Position numbers and translations under genes: made by a program. From Acetobacteroides hydrogenigenes (GTDB taxonomy: Bacteria; Bacteroidota; Bacteroidia; Bacteroidales; ZOR0009), in NCBI RefSeq assembly GCF_004340205.1, contig NZ_SLWB01000008.1:1-64000 (forward strand): 64,000 nt of DNA. Direction: 5' to 3'. This document shows positions 16,323 to 26,408 of this stretch, piece after piece (position 1 is the first letter of the stretch; each line of letters starts with the position of its first letter). The notes below the pieces were generated by a model, which was not told where the DNA came from, did not search any database, and worked only from the letters and a program-made list of their open reading frames with translations.

Positions 16323-18233
16323 TTACGATAACGATTTTATGTTATAATCGCCATAGATGTGCTTGCCGTTATTCTTGTACAGATTCTCGATGACATCCTT
16401 GTAGGCAGCCTCCACCTTTCCACGAACAATCTTCATGGTGCTATTCATCATTCCATTTTGCTCGGTAAACCCTTCGGGAAGAATGGCAAACGTAGCAGGC
16501 AACCAGCGTTCGGGAAACATTCCGGCAAGGTGTCCACCCTTACGGAACTGAGCAATCTCCTTATTTAGCTCCTCAATAGCATGCTTCTTACCCTCTACGG
16601 TATCCCACCCCTGATGATGGTGCTGATGAGCATTGGCATAACGCTTCATAGCCTCCTTATTTGGAACAATCAGCGCAATAGTGTAGGCATTTTGAGAGTT
16701 GTATAGGATTACCTGATCGATCATCTTACAGTGGGCTACAAGCGCCTCCTCTATTCCTTCAGGACTATACTTTTCGCCATCCGAACCTATCAGCAAGCTC
16801 TTAAAACGCCCCATAACGTATAGAAATCCATCCTTATCCATGTAGCCCATATCGCCAGTATGCAGCCACCCGTCAATAACGGTTTCGGCAGTAGCCTTTT
16901 CGTTACGCCAGTAGCCATGCATCACATTTCCTCCTTTAATAACAATCTCGCCCTTCTCCCCTACGGGCAAAGCGTTACCGCTATCGTCCATAATCTTTAG
17001 TTCCATTGGCCTTACAAGGAAACCTGAAGAGCCCAGCTTATGCTTTTTTGCAGCATTAGAAGATATAATAGGAGTTGCCTCCGATAAGCCGTACCCCTGA
17101 TACATAGGGATACCAATAGCGTAGTAGAATCGTTGAAGTTCGATATCGAGCAGCGCTCCTCCTCCAATAAAGAAGTCGAGTTCACCGCCAAAAACATCGC
17201 GGAGCTTCGTAAAGATAATCCTATCGAAAAGCGACACCAATGGCTTAAGCATGAAGCTTAGCCCTGTACCCTTGTTAAAACCTTCCTTATTGTAGGCGTA
17301 GGCAACCTTTAATCCTGCATTAAACAGCATCTCGGTTACTTTTCCCTTTGCCCTTATACCGTTTTCAATATTCTTCTTGAAGTTTTTAGCCAAAGCAGGT
17401 ACGCTCAGCAGCAAGTTTGGCTTAAACTCCTTAATATTTATAGGGATATTCTTGAGCGTCTCCATTGGCGTACGCCCCACCTGAACCGTTCCTATGCTAG
17501 CTCCACAAGCCATAAAGCTGTACATCCCGGCCACATGTGCAAAGCAATGATCAAGAGGAAGAATAAGCAGCGTTTTGTAGCCAACAGGAATATCCATGAG
17601 CGAAAGAGCCTGCTCTACGTTAGAAGAGTAGTTACTGTGCGTAAGAACAATACCTTTAGGATCGGCAGTAGTCCCCGATGTATAGGTTATATTGGCAAAG
17701 CTCGTTGGTTTAACCGAAGCGATACGTTCGTTGAGCAGCTCGCAATTAGCAGCATCTGACAAGAATTCATCGCCCAACCTTTTAACATCATCCCACAGAA
17801 TTTCATTTTCGGCAAGATCGTTAATAGTACCAGCAACAATCACCTTCTGTACGTTGGGTAGATTTCCAACAATCTTTCTGATTTTGGGCAGCTGATTTCC
17901 AGAAACAACAATAAATCTAGACTCCGAATGCACCAACCGGAACATAAGATCGCTAGCTTCCTCCAGCTTTATCGAAAGAGGAACATCTACAGCTGCGGCA
18001 TAAAAAATCCCAAGTTCCGATATCATCCAGGCATTGCACCCCTCTGCAAGGATCGCAACCTTATCCTCTTTTTCAACTCCAATAGCAATAAGTCCAGCAG
18101 CAAAACTTCTAACCAGTTCCTTAGTTTGCGAGTACGAAGTAGGCTTAAAGGCCCCGTTTGTTTTTTCCCAGAGATATGGAAGGTCAGGATATTTCCGTAC
18201 GCTTTCTTCAAAAAGATCAATAATTGTCTTCAT
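16323..18233 (-). CDS. Long-chain acyl-CoA synthetase (AMP-binding)
   Basis: 636 residues, usual length for long-chain fatty acid-CoA ligases. Adenylate-forming motifs are intact: ITYTSGTTADPKGIVLTHSN (A3, about 178-197), YQGYGLSEATPIISSN (A5), and LHTGDMGYMDKDGFLYVMGRFKSLLIGSDGEKYSPE (A7-A8, with the catalytic hinge). It activates fatty acids with ATP and CoA for lipid synthesis or degradation. A -7 box reading TACTTTTG on the minus strand lies at 18298-18291. No other lipid gene is adjacent, so whether it serves uptake or recycling is not shown. Confidence 0.94.
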   Translation of the reverse strand: MKTIIDLFEESVRKYPDLPYLWEKTNGAFKPTSYSQTKELVRSFAAGLIAIGVEKEDKVAILAEGCNAWMISELGIFYAAAVDVPLSIKLEEASDLMFRLVHSESRFIVVSGNQLPKIRKIVGNLPNVQKVIVAGTINDLAENEILWDDVKRLGDEFLSDAANCELLNERIASVKPTSFANITYTSGTTADPKGIVLTHSNYSSNVEQALSLMDIPVGYKTLLILPLDHCFAHVAGMYSFMACGASIGTVQVGRTPMETLKNIPINIKEFKPNLLLSVPALAKNFKKNIENGIRAKGKVTEMLFNAGLKVAYAYNKEGFNKGTGLSFMLKPLVSLFDRIIFTKLRDVFGGELDFFIGGGALLDIELQRFYYAIGIPMYQGYGLSEATPIISSNAAKKHKLGSSGFLVRPMELKIMDDSGNALPVGEKGEIVIKGGNVMHGYWRNEKATAETVIDGWLHTGDMGYMDKDGFLYVMGRFKSLLIGSDGEKYSPEGIEEALVAHCKMIDQVILYNSQNAYTIALIVPNKEAMKRYANAHQHHHQGWDTVEGKKHAIEELNKEIAQFRKGGHLAGMFPERWLPATFAILPEGFTEQNGMMNSTMKIVRGKVEAAYKDVIENLYKNNGKHIYGDYNIKSLS

Positions 18234-18389
18234 ATGCAGTTACATGCGATGTTAATTGTGCTAATTGCAAGCATTCCATTAATGCGACGCCAAAAGTAAT
18301 TGGTAAAAATAATTTTAATTTGCATTTTTAGCTATCCTTAGAAATAAAAAGAAGCGTATCAAACCGCATCTTTAAACTACTGATCAACA

Positions 18390-18935
18390 ATGCGACTAAA
18401 ACCTTTACTATATATAACAGTAGGCTTCCTAGTGCTTGCCATTTGCGGAGCTATCTTAAAATACACACTTTTTCTCCCTATAGGGAGCACCATCTTTAAC
18501 TTTGGCATGTCCTGCACTCAAGTGCTCGGACTGATACTTATAGTTATTAATGGCACGCTCGTAACCAACAGTAAAATGGTTCGGCAAATGGGGCTCCTTG
18601 CCCTGCTTCCTCTAGCGGGCTACTTTATACAATGGTATAGCAACTCGATTGGGACATCGTTGCAGCTGCTAGGCCTTCTACTCATCCTTGCAGTCTATGC
18701 CAAAACGTTCCTCTCGAAACCAACAAAAGAGGTACTCGACTACCTAAAATTGATATGGATTTCATCAAAAGTTACTACATCATTTCTCATGGTAACCCTA
18801 TTTAGCGCAGCTGCCATTGTTGGCCAAATAGCCAACATCCTATTCTACACCATGCTTATCTACTTTATTTGGATTTCTTTATCCGAAAAAACTTCAGAGG
18901 ATACTCCAAACAACGAGCAAGAGGCAATAAGCTAA
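18390..18935 (+). CDS. Multi-pass membrane protein, unknown
   Basis: 181 residues with five or six hydrophobic helices: about 5-25, 33-55, 66-83, 88-105, 121-143 and 146-163. The C-terminus is charged and cytoplasmic-looking. No family was recognised. It is divergent from the acyl-CoA synthetase gene across 156 bases, and 148 bases upstream of thrS. Confidence 0.65.
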   Translation: MRLKPLLYITVGFLVLAICGAILKYTLFLPIGSTIFNFGMSCTQVLGLILIVINGTLVTNSKMVRQMGLLALLPLAGYFIQWYSNSIGTSLQLLGLLLILAVYAKTFLSKPTKEVLDYLKLIWISSKVTTSFLMVTLFSAAAIVGQIANILFYTMLIYFIWISLSEKTSEDTPNNEQEAIS

Positions 18936-19046
18936 CACCCGCGCGCACTCCCTTGTGGCAATTTCTTTTAAGGCAAATTATGAAGGTATTGCATGGCAAC
19001 ACCTCAATTAAATGGGCATTCCCCTTTCTACAAGGTAAAAATCAAA

Positions 19047-19054
19047 TATATTTG
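19047..19054 (+). promoter_or_regulatory. -7 box TATATTTG upstream of thrS
   Basis: Exact TAnnTTTG match 29 bases before the thrS ATG. It is the likely promoter of the thrS-infC-rpmI-rplT operon. Confidence 0.5.
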
Positions 19055-19083
19055 TAGGTTCAAAGTGTAAATGTTAAAAGAGT

Positions 19084-21021
19084 ATGATAAAAATTACCTT
19101 TCCTGACAACACTGTCAAGGAATATCCTGTTGGAAGTACCAGCTTGGATATAGCAAAATCGATCAGCCCACGCTTGGCTCAAGATGTACTAGCGGCAACC
19201 GTTAATGGACAAGTTTGGGATCTGACGCGCCCAATAACGACCGACTCTACATTGAAGCTTCACAAGTGGGATGATGCTGAAGGTAAACATGCCTTTTGGC
19301 ATTCATCGGCACACCTTATGGCCGAAGCACTCGAGGCCATTTACCCAGGCATCAAACTAGCCATTGGACCTAGCATCGAGAACGGCTTCTACTACGATGT
19401 TGACCTTGAAGGACATCAAATCATTGAGGCTGAACTAGCGAAGATCGAAGAGAAAATGCTCGAGTTGGCCAGAACCAAATCGCCATTCGTGCGCACCGAA
19501 GTTTCGAAAGACGAAGCACTAAAAACATATACCGAAAAGGGCGACCCTTACAAGGTTGAACTTATTCAGGATCTTACCGATGGAACGATCACGTTCTACA
19601 CTCAAGGTAATTTTACCGACCTTTGCCGTGGACCACACCTTCCCGACACAAGCTCAATTAAGGCCGTAAAGCTTACCAATATTGCAGGAGCCTACTGGCG
19701 CGGAAACGAGAAGAACAAGATGCTTACCCGCATCTACGGCATCACCTTCCCTCAAAAGAAGCTGCTTGACGAGTATCTAGTAATGCTCGAAGAGGCTAAG
19801 AAGCGCGACCACCGTAAGCTTGGTAAAGAGTTAGAACTATTTACCTTCTCGCAACGCGTGGGCCAAGGGTTACCTCTATGGCTTCCAAAGGGTGCAGAGC
19901 TACGCTCTCGTCTTGAGGACTTCCTTAAAAAAATACAGAAAAAGTATGGTTACCAGCAGGTAATCACCCCACATATCGGACAAAAGGATCTTTACGTAAC
20001 CTCAGGACACTACGCTAAGTATGGCAAGGACTCGTTCCAGCCTATTCACACTCCCGATGAGACTGAAGAATTCCTACTTAAGCCAATGAACTGTCCTCAC
20101 CACTGTGAAATTTACAAGGCTAAACCACGTTCGTACAAGGATCTTCCTCTACGCTTGGCTGAGTTTGGAACCGTTTACCGCTACGAGCAAAGCGGCGAAC
20201 TTCATGGATTGACAAGGGTAAGAGGCTTTACCCAAGACGACGCTCACCTTTTCTGCCGTCCCGACCAGCTGAAGGATGAGTTTATGAAGGTTATCGACAT
20301 CGTACTTTACATCTTCAAAACCCTTGACTTTAAAGATTACACTGCTCAAATTTCGCTTCGCGACAAGGTAAACCGCGAGAAGTATATCGGAACGGAAGAG
20401 AACTGGGAAAAGGCAGAACAAGCCATTATTGAAGCAGCCGCAGAAAAAGGGCTTAATACTGTAGTAGAATATGGTGAGGCTGCTTTCTACGGCCCAAAAC
20501 TCGACTTCATGGTTAAGGATGCTATTGGCCGCAAGTGGCAGCTAGGAACCATTCAGGTAGACTACAACCTTCCTGAGCGTTTCGACCTCGAGTATATTGG
20601 AAGCGATGATAAGCGCCACCGCCCAATCATGATTCATCGTGCACCATTTGGTTCGATGGAACGTTTTGTGGCAGTATTACTTGAACATACTAGCGGAAAA
20701 TTCCCTCTTTGGCTTACCCCAGAGCAGGTGGTAATACTTCCAATCAGCGAAAAGTATAACGAATACGCGGAAAATGTTTTAAATTTGCTGAATAATTCCG
20801 ATATTCGTGCCGTTTTAGACGACCGTAACGAAAAGATTGGCAAGAAGATTCGCGACAACGAGTTGAAAAGAATCCCATACCTTTTGGTCGTGGGAGAAAA
20901 AGAAGCAGAAACCCAAACCGTTGCAGTACGCAAGCAAGGCGAAGGCGACAAGGGTTCTATGACAATCGAACAATTCGCATCGCTTATTAAAGCGGAAGTT
21001 GAGAATCAAATTGCCGGTTAA
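19084..21021 (+). CDS. thrS: Threonyl-tRNA synthetase
   Basis: 645 residues, full length. N-terminal TGS domain (about 1-62, starting [15 protein letters not shown]), then the second-additional editing domain with [11 protein letters not shown] and the zinc-type editing motif [12 protein letters not shown]. The class II core has motif 1 in the [13 protein letters not shown] region and zinc-binding [10 protein letters not shown]. Motif 2 is [32 protein letters not shown], and motif 3 is [17 protein letters not shown]. The anticodon-binding domain is complete. It charges tRNA-Thr and leads an operon with infC, rpmI and rplT, a widely conserved arrangement. Confidence 0.97.
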   Translation: MIKITFPDNTVKEYPVGSTSLDIAKSISPRLAQDVLAATVNGQVWDLTRPITTDSTLKLHKWDDAEGKHAFWHSSAHLMAEALEAIYPGIKLAIGPSIENGFYYDVDLEGHQIIEAELAKIEEKMLELARTKSPFVRTEVSKDEALKTYTEKGDPYKVELIQDLTDGTITFYTQGNFTDLCRGPHLPDTSSIKAVKLTNIAGAYWRGNEKNKMLTRIYGITFPQKKLLDEYLVMLEEAKKRDHRKLGKELELFTFSQRVGQGLPLWLPKGAELRSRLEDFLKKIQKKYGYQQVITPHIGQKDLYVTSGHYAKYGKDSFQPIHTPDETEEFLLKPMNCPHHCEIYKAKPRSYKDLPLRLAEFGTVYRYEQSGELHGLTRVRGFTQDDAHLFCRPDQLKDEFMKVIDIVLYIFKTLDFKDYTAQISLRDKVNREKYIGTEENWEKAEQAIIEAAAEKGLNTVVEYGEAAFYGPKLDFMVKDAIGRKWQLGTIQVDYNLPERFDLEYIGSDDKRHRPIMIHRAPFGSMERFVAVLLEHTSGKFPLWLTPEQVVILPISEKYNEYAENVLNLLNNSDIRAVLDDRNEKIGKKIRDNELKRIPYLLVVGEKEAETQTVAVRKQGEGDKGSMTIEQFASLIKAEVENQIAG

Positions 21022-21049
21022 TTAAGAACCAATAATAGGAGATTAAACT

Positions 21050-21625
21050 ATTAGCGCACTACAAAGACCAGGAAAAGTCCCCTTCAAGTCACAAGGCAAA
21101 GATAAAGAAGAGGGCCACAAGATCAACGAAGCGATTACTGCAAGGCAGGTTCGTCTCGTTGGCGACAACATTGAAAATCCAGGGGTCTTCTCTATAGCCG
21201 ACGCTCGCAAATTGGCTAACGAGTTAGATCTTGATTTGGTTGAGATTTCGCCTAACGCAGATCCACCGGTGTGTCGCATTATCGACTACCAAAAGTTTTT
21301 GTACCAACAAAAGAAAAAACAGAAGGAGATCAAGGCAAAAGCAGCCAAGGTTGTTGTTAAAGAAATCCGATTCGGTCCAAACACCGATGACCACGACTTT
21401 AACTTTAAACTTAAGCATGCCGAAAACTTCCTAAAGGAAGGCTCGAAGGTTAAAGCTTTTGTATTCTTCAAAGGACGCTCTATCCTGTTCAAGGAACAGG
21501 GTGAAATTTTACTCCTTCGTTTTGCGCAAGAATTGGAAGAGGTTGGCAAAGTTGAGCAAATGCCAAAGCTCGAAGGTAAGCGTATGATTATGTTTATCGC
21601 TCCTAAGGTTGCCAAGAAAAAGTAA
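21050..21625 (+). CDS. infC: Translation initiation factor IF-3, ATT start codon
   Basis: 191 residues when started at ATT 21050. The upstream in-frame codons are ACT and then the stop TAA at 21044, so no ATG, GTG or TTG can begin the full-length protein; the first ATG is at 21212 and would remove the conserved N-domain. AGGAG at 21037-21041 gives an 8-base spacing to the ATT. The N-domain shows [24 protein letters not shown] and [21 protein letters not shown]. The C-domain shows [26 protein letters not shown] and [14 protein letters not shown]. The rare codon is known from E. coli infC, where IF-3 discriminates against it and so limits its own synthesis. Confidence 0.95.
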   Translation: MSALQRPGKVPFKSQGKDKEEGHKINEAITARQVRLVGDNIENPGVFSIADARKLANELDLDLVEISPNADPPVCRIIDYQKFLYQQKKKQKEIKAKAAKVVVKEIRFGPNTDDHDFNFKLKHAENFLKEGSKVKAFVFFKGRSILFKEQGEILLLRFAQELEEVGKVEQMPKLEGKRMIMFIAPKVAKKK

Positions 21626-21655
21626 TTAGTTTTAACCCTTAAATAGTTAGTTCTC

Positions 21656-21850
21656 ATGCCAAAGATGAAAACAAACGCTGGTGCTAAGAAGAGATTTCAA
21701 CTCACCGGCACCGGAAAAATCAAAAGAAAGCACGCTTTCAAACGTCACATCCTTACCAAGAAGGACACTAAGCGTAAGCGCAATCTTACACACATCGGTT
21801 TGGTTCACCCAGCTGATATGAACAACATCAAGCTTCTGCTTGTACTTTAA
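21656..21850 (+). CDS. rpmI: Ribosomal protein bL35
   Basis: 64 residues, typical. It opens [14 protein letters not shown], followed by [16 protein letters not shown], highly basic. It is a large-subunit protein encoded 30 bases after infC and before rplT, the standard infC-rpmI-rplT order. Confidence 0.97.
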   Translation: MPKMKTNAGAKKRFQLTGTGKIKRKHAFKRHILTKKDTKRKRNLTHIGLVHPADMNNIKLLLVL

Positions 21851-21938
21851 TTGTAAGATTTTTTATTAACAAACCGAATGAATTAGCACCTAAAGTGTCG
21901 TTGAATCGGCCGCTATCAATTCGTAAACATTTACTACT

Positions 21939-22283
21939 ATGCCAAGATCAGTCAATTCAGTAGCTTCAAGAGCTAGAAGAAAGAAAATCTTAAAGCGTAC
22001 CAAAGGTCAATTTGGTGCAAGAAAAAATGTTTGGACAGTTGCGAAAAACTCGTGGGAAAAGGGTCAAACCTATGCATACCGCGACCGTAAGGCTAAAAAA
22101 CGCAGCTTCCGCGCACTTTGGATCGTGAGAATTAACGCAGCAGCTCGTATGCACGGATTCAGCTACTCTGAGTTCATGGGCAAAATTAAGAAGAGCGGTG
22201 TTGCTCTAAACCGTAAGGTTTTAGCAGACCTAGCTCTAAATCACCCAACTGCTTTCGATGCTATCGTTGCAACATTGAAGTAG
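21939..22283 (+). CDS. rplT: Ribosomal protein bL20
   Basis: 114 residues. It begins [20 protein letters not shown] with the basic extended tail that reaches into the 23S rRNA, followed by the globular part ([43 protein letters not shown]). It is last in the operon and is followed by a terminator at 22301. L20 represses this operon in other bacteria; no repressor-binding mimic was identified here by eye. Confidence 0.97.
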   Translation: MPRSVNSVASRARRKKILKRTKGQFGARKNVWTVAKNSWEKGQTYAYRDRKAKKRSFRALWIVRINAAARMHGFSYSEFMGKIKKSGVALNRKVLADLALNHPTAFDAIVATLK

Positions 22284-22300
22284 AGTTAAAACTAAGATAG

Positions 22301-22334
22301 GAGAAGGAGGCTTAATAGCCTCCTTTCTCTTTTT
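22301..22334 (+). terminator. Terminator of the thrS-infC-rpmI-rplT operon
   Basis: GAGAAGGAGGC pairs with GCCTCCTTTCTC (one bulged T), then TTTTT. Confidence 0.85.
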
Positions 22335-22404
22335 AGGCCTTGTAAATTATCGTAATAATAAAGATGGATTTAGCTATTGTATCCAAAACTAAGCGCCAGT
22401 TTAG

Positions 22405-22412
22405 TATATTTG
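22405..22412 (+). promoter_or_regulatory. -7 box TATATTTG upstream of dapB
   Basis: Exact TAnnTTTG match 50 bases before the dapB ATG. Confidence 0.45.
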
Positions 22413-22462
22413 AGCAATAATAATATTCGCATTGCGTTAACAGTTATATCAACAAAGAAACC

Positions 22463-23179
22463 ATGAGAATCGCTCTTGTCGGATACGGAAAGATGGGCAA
22501 GGAAATCGAGAAAATTGCCAAAGAAAGAGGTCATTGTATTTCTATTATCATAGATCAGGACAATTCGGAGGATATGAACTCCACCTCTTTTAAACAGGCC
22601 GATGTTGCAATCGAATTTACCAATCCATACTCCGCGCTCAACAATATTAATTGCTGTATCAACTCAGGGGTTCCTGTCGTTTGTGGATCCACAGGGTGGC
22701 TAGATCATCTCCCCGAAATATCGGAATACGTAAAAGCCCAAAACGGAGCGCTTTTCTATGCTTCAAACTTTAGCCTAGGCGTGAACATTTTTTTCAAAGT
22801 AAACCAACATCTAGCCTCAATAATGTCGAAGTTTAACGACTACTCCGTAGAAGTTGAAGAGTGGCATCACAACCAAAAGTTGGACTCACCTAGCGGAACT
22901 GCAATTACAGCCGCCGAAGGTATACTAGAAAGCTACACTAACAAAAACGGCTGGATAAACCAATCGGTAAACGACAGCAACAAGCTAGGCATTATTTCGA
23001 TCCGAAAAGGAGAAATACCAGGTACGCACACGGTGACCTACGATTCTCCTGTTGATAAAATAGTACTAACCCACGAAGCAAAGAGTCGTGAAGGTTTTGC
23101 CCTAGGAGCAGTTCTTGCCGCAGAATTCTTAGCTGGCAAAACTGGTGTATATACTATGAGCGATCTACTTGCCTTATAA
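22463..23179 (+). CDS. dapB: 4-hydroxy-tetrahydrodipicolinate reductase
   Basis: 238 residues. The N-terminal Rossmann loop is ALVGYGKMGKEIEKIA. The family signature VEVEEWHHNQKLDSPSGTAI carries the catalytic His and Lys and the substrate-binding GT. The enzyme makes tetrahydrodipicolinate for lysine and meso-diaminopimelate, the latter needed for peptidoglycan. It is followed 26 bases later by lepB and probably shares its transcript. The protein is shorter than the enterobacterial form in the early region, as is usual in this phylum. Confidence 0.95.
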   Translation: MRIALVGYGKMGKEIEKIAKERGHCISIIIDQDNSEDMNSTSFKQADVAIEFTNPYSALNNINCCINSGVPVVCGSTGWLDHLPEISEYVKAQNGALFYASNFSLGVNIFFKVNQHLASIMSKFNDYSVEVEEWHHNQKLDSPSGTAITAAEGILESYTNKNGWINQSVNDSNKLGIISIRKGEIPGTHTVTYDSPVDKIVLTHEAKSREGFALGAVLAAEFLAGKTGVYTMSDLLAL

Positions 23180-23205
23180 GAGAAACAACACAAATCACCC
23201 ATTAT

Positions 23206-24558
23206 ATGAAGAAAATAAAAGAATTTTTCTCGAACAAATGGTTTAAATTTGGATACATCACCACAGCCTATCTCCTTTTTACTATTTGGCTAAAAAACCC
23301 TTGGCTCATACTAGGCGTTATTGTTATCTACGATATGTATATTTCTAAAAAGGTTAACTGGACCTTTTGGAAGCCTAGAAATTACAAGCAAAGTGGGAAA
23401 AGAAATGCCCTAATAGAATGGATTGATGCTATTGTTTTTGCAGTAATTGCAGCCTCAATAATTCGCATCTTTTTTATCGAGGCATACGTCATTCCATCTC
23501 CATCTATGGAAAAAACATTGCTTGTAGGCGATTACCTTTTCGTGAGCAAGACAGCCTATGGGCCTAGAGTCCCAAATACACCCTTGTCTTTTCCATTTGT
23601 CCACCACTCGCTCCCATTTTCAAACAACCAGACGAAGTCTTTCTTAACATGGATACAGTGGCCCTACAAACGTCTAGCCGGCTTCGGAGATGTTAAACGA
23701 AACGATGTCGTTGTTTTCAACTTTCCAGAAGGAGACACCGTCATTCTTCAGAATCAAGAGAACAGCTACTACAGGATAGTCAGAGAACAAGGTCGTGATT
23801 TTGTGTGGAACAACAACGATATAACCGTTCGCCCCATAGACAAAAAAGAAAACTACATAAAAAGATGTGTTGCTATTGGTGGTGACTACCTTCAGGTAAA
23901 AAGTGGCCAACTTTTCATAAATGGAAAACCATCTGAACTGTTTAAGGGACAGCAAAGCTCGTTTATAGTTCAAACAAACGGGAGCCCTATAAATCCATCT
24001 GTTTTCGAAAATTTAGGCATAGGATCAGAAGACTACCAATACATTCCTGAACAAACGGCCTACTACATTAGAACAACTCTCGAAAACATCAATAAAATTA
24101 AAGCAGTAGAAAATATCGTTTTTGTAACAGAGACAATTAATACAGATTACAATCAGTCTCAAATAGACATATTCCCCCACCACAAGTCATTTAAGTGGAC
24201 AGAAGACAACTTCGGTCCGCTTTGGGTGCCTAAGAAAGGCGCAACCATAAAACTTTCTATTGAAAACATCCCATTGTACCAGCGCGTTATTGCTGTTTAC
24301 GAGAATAACAAGCTAGAAGTAAAAAGCGATTCAATCATATATATAAACGGAAAGTTAAGTAAAACCTACACCTTCAAAATGAACTACTACTTCATGATGG
24401 GGGATAACAGGCACAACTCTGCAGACTCACGTTACTGGGGCTTTGTTCCAGAAGATCATATTGTAGGAAAAGCATCGTTTATATGGTTCTCCGTTGATGG
24501 ACAGAAAGGAATACTTAGCGGTATCAGATGGAGTCGTCTATTTAGAGGAATTCACTGA
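23206..24558 (+). CDS. lepB: Signal peptidase I
   Basis: 450 residues. After N-terminal hydrophobic segments comes AYVIPSPSMEKTLLVGDYLFVSK, with the catalytic Ser in PSPSM. NYIKRCVAIGGDYLQVKSGQLFING contains the general-base Lys. The last conserved box is MMGDNRHNSADSRYWGFVPEDHIVGKA. About 145 residues separate the Lys box from the last box, an enlarged insert common in Bacteroidota. The enzyme removes signal peptides on the outer face of the inner membrane, which would serve the many exported proteins in this window. Confidence 0.95.
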   Translation: MKKIKEFFSNKWFKFGYITTAYLLFTIWLKNPWLILGVIVIYDMYISKKVNWTFWKPRNYKQSGKRNALIEWIDAIVFAVIAASIIRIFFIEAYVIPSPSMEKTLLVGDYLFVSKTAYGPRVPNTPLSFPFVHHSLPFSNNQTKSFLTWIQWPYKRLAGFGDVKRNDVVVFNFPEGDTVILQNQENSYYRIVREQGRDFVWNNNDITVRPIDKKENYIKRCVAIGGDYLQVKSGQLFINGKPSELFKGQQSSFIVQTNGSPINPSVFENLGIGSEDYQYIPEQTAYYIRTTLENINKIKAVENIVFVTETINTDYNQSQIDIFPHHKSFKWTEDNFGPLWVPKKGATIKLSIENIPLYQRVIAVYENNKLEVKSDSIIYINGKLSKTYTFKMNYYFMMGDNRHNSADSRYWGFVPEDHIVGKASFIWFSVDGQKGILSGIRWSRLFRGIH

Positions 24559-24576
24559 CATTAAAAGAGAAATAAA

Positions 24577-24612
24577 AAAAGAAAGGCTGTTAACATTAAC
24601 AGCCTTTCTTTT
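24577..24612. terminator. Bidirectional terminator
   Basis: GAAAGGCTGTTA (24581-24592) pairs with TAACAGCCTTTC (24597-24608), with A- and T-runs outside. It separates the convergent lepB and the minus operon ending at 24635. Confidence 0.9.
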
Positions 24613-24634
24613 TTCTTACAGGACGATATTGTAA

Positions 24635-25060
24635 TTACGCCTTATCATCTGCTGCCTCTTCGGTCTCTTCAGGATCAAACTCTAGCATGTCATTCTTTTG
24701 AAGAATATTGTACCAAGAGAAGAGTTTTTTCATATCAGAAGCATAAACACGATCTCGATCATAGTTTGGAAGAACCTCTTCCATTGCCTTTTTAAGCTGA
24801 TCGTTAGTAGCCTTTTTAGCATCAAGGGTGGGACCGCCACTCATCTTCTCCTTAATATTAAGAAGAACCTGACGAAGTGCAACCTCTTCATCATCTGTAT
24901 AAATAGCAATTTCGCCCAAAGCGCTCACCTTTGCTGAAGCAGGAATGTTTGCACGTTTCTTATCTTCAAGCGACTCTACGATAATTCCATTTCTACCTTG
25001 AGCGACATACTGATAAAGTCCTGGATATCCGGCTATTGCCAAAATCTTCCTTAAATCCAT
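24635..25060 (-). CDS. Conserved Bacteroidota protein (probably DUF5606)
   Basis: 141 residues, soluble and acidic. The start MDLRKILAIAGYPGLYQYVAQGRNG, the centre GEIAIYTDDEEVALRQVLLNI and the end with a highly acidic tail match what I remember of the DUF5606 family, whose role is unknown. The family call is from memory and not certain. It is last in the minus-strand operon after the TerB/DnaJ gene (43-base gap) and ends at a bidirectional terminator. Confidence 0.75.
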   Translation of the reverse strand: MDLRKILAIAGYPGLYQYVAQGRNGIIVESLEDKKRANIPASAKVSALGEIAIYTDDEEVALRQVLLNIKEKMSGGPTLDAKKATNDQLKKAMEEVLPNYDRDRVYASDMKKLFSWYNILQKNDMLEFDPEETEEAADDKA

Positions 25061-25103
25061 ATTGCTTATTGTTTGTTATCTGAACTCGTGCAAATATAAG
25101 AAA

Positions 25104-25817
25104 TTATGCCATACCTCTGACTTTCTTTATCTTGTCATACGACTCATTAACCTGCTTTATCCGTTCGGTTGCAGACTTCTGCACATCAGCACCTAAGTGG
25201 GCTACCTTATCAGGATGGTACTTTATAGCAGCCGCCCTATAAGCGCGCTTAACCTCCTCGTCTGACACCGTTGGTAAAACTTCAAGCACAGCGTAGGCAG
25301 AGTTGATATCTTCGTAGTACATTCCCTTGGTCGAAGCCATATCTACACCAGAAATCCCCATTGCATATGCAATCTGCTCTATTACTACAAGTTCTTTCTC
25401 ATCCAAAACACCATCGGCCTTCCCTATTCCATAAAGGAAATGCAGAAGCTGTAAGCGCGTATTATAGTCTAGATTATCACCTATTTGACGTCCAACCTCA
25501 TTTAGCGGTATTTCCTTTTGCAGAATATCCCTTAAGAGCAGCATGGCATCCTTGGTCGCTTCAACACCAAAATTTTTTACAAAAAAATCTTTCACATAAT
25601 CAAGTTCTGATTTTTTCACTGTTCCATCAGCCTTCATAACTGCACCTACTAGCACAATTAGGGCAACCCTAAATCCCTCCTGTGGATTTTGAGTTCGAGA
25701 CGGAGATATTACATCTCCCTTTTCAATTAAAGTACCAACGGCATAGCCTATTATTGCGCCAATTGGGCCTCCCAGCCAAAAACCTAAGCCTCCGGCAATC
25801 CATCTTCCGTAACGCAT
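25104..25817 (-). CDS. TerB- and DnaJ-domain protein (DjlA-like)
   Basis: 237 residues. A glycine-rich, possibly membrane-inserting N-terminus (GGLGFWLGGPIGAIIGYAVG) is followed by a TerB-like helical domain (about 50-160, ALIVLVGAVMKADGTVKKSE and LHFLYGIGKADGVLDEKE). A J-domain closes the protein (AYAVLEVLPTVSDEEVKRAY, then YHPDK with the HPD motif). The order matches DjlA, a membrane-anchored co-chaperone that stimulates DnaK. It sits 9 bases after coaE. Confidence 0.88.
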   Translation of the reverse strand: MRYGRWIAGGLGFWLGGPIGAIIGYAVGTLIEKGDVISPSRTQNPQEGFRVALIVLVGAVMKADGTVKKSELDYVKDFFVKNFGVEATKDAMLLLRDILQKEIPLNEVGRQIGDNLDYNTRLQLLHFLYGIGKADGVLDEKELVVIEQIAYAMGISGVDMASTKGMYYEDINSAYAVLEVLPTVSDEEVKRAYRAAAIKYHPDKVAHLGADVQKSATERIKQVNESYDKIKKVRGMA

Positions 25818-25826
25818 ATAAACCTC

Positions 25827-26408
25827 CTAAATATTCATCAACTTATTATTAAGCATAATAATCTGAGGGATAATAGCACAATTCCCGTCGTTACAAATCG
25901 TCCAATTCGCAAGATTGGAACGTTCATCATCGCTCATTTGATTATTAACTCTGCTTAGAACATCCATTTTATTAATACCATCTCGAGCAACAACGCGCTG
26001 AATACGAATATCCAAAGGTGCATTAACATTTATGGAAAAATCAACCTGCTCGTAAAGGCCACTTTCAAAAAGTATGGCCGACTCGTTAATCACGTAGTGA
26101 TAGTTTATTTTTTGCTTTTTCCAGTTCTCGAATCGGGAACGAATTGCAGGGTGAACTATCTCATTTAACTTCACAAGTTCATCTGGTTTTTCAAAAACAA
26201 TAGCAGCAAGTCTTTTTCTATCAATCTTACCATCTGCTATAATGCTATTTCCAAACGTGTTGACAACCTTTTCAACAACATCTGGTTCTTCTAACAACAA
26301 ACGACCTTCCTTATCCGATTCAAAAACAGGCACGCCTAGCACCTCAAATATTTTAGAAGCGGTTGATTTCCCTGATCCTATACCACCTGTTAGTCCAACG
26401 ATAATCAT
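25827..26408 (-). CDS. coaE: Dephospho-CoA kinase
   Basis: 193 residues. The P-loop is IVGLTGGIGSGKSTASKIF; the substrate region PVFESDKEGR and the lid VVARDGINKMD are in place. It adds the 3'-phosphate in the last step of CoA synthesis. Its ATG overlaps the stop of the upstream YbbR-like gene (ATGA, 26405-26408), indicating translational coupling. CoA precursor supply is also represented by panB at 40.5 kb. Confidence 0.95.
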   Translation of the reverse strand: MIIVGLTGGIGSGKSTASKIFEVLGVPVFESDKEGRLLLEEPDVVEKVVNTFGNSIIADGKIDRKRLAAIVFEKPDELVKLNEIVHPAIRSRFENWKKQKINYHYVINESAILFESGLYEQVDFSINVNAPLDIRIQRVVARDGINKMDVLSRVNNQMSDDERSNLANWTICNDGNCAIIPQIIMLNNKLMNI

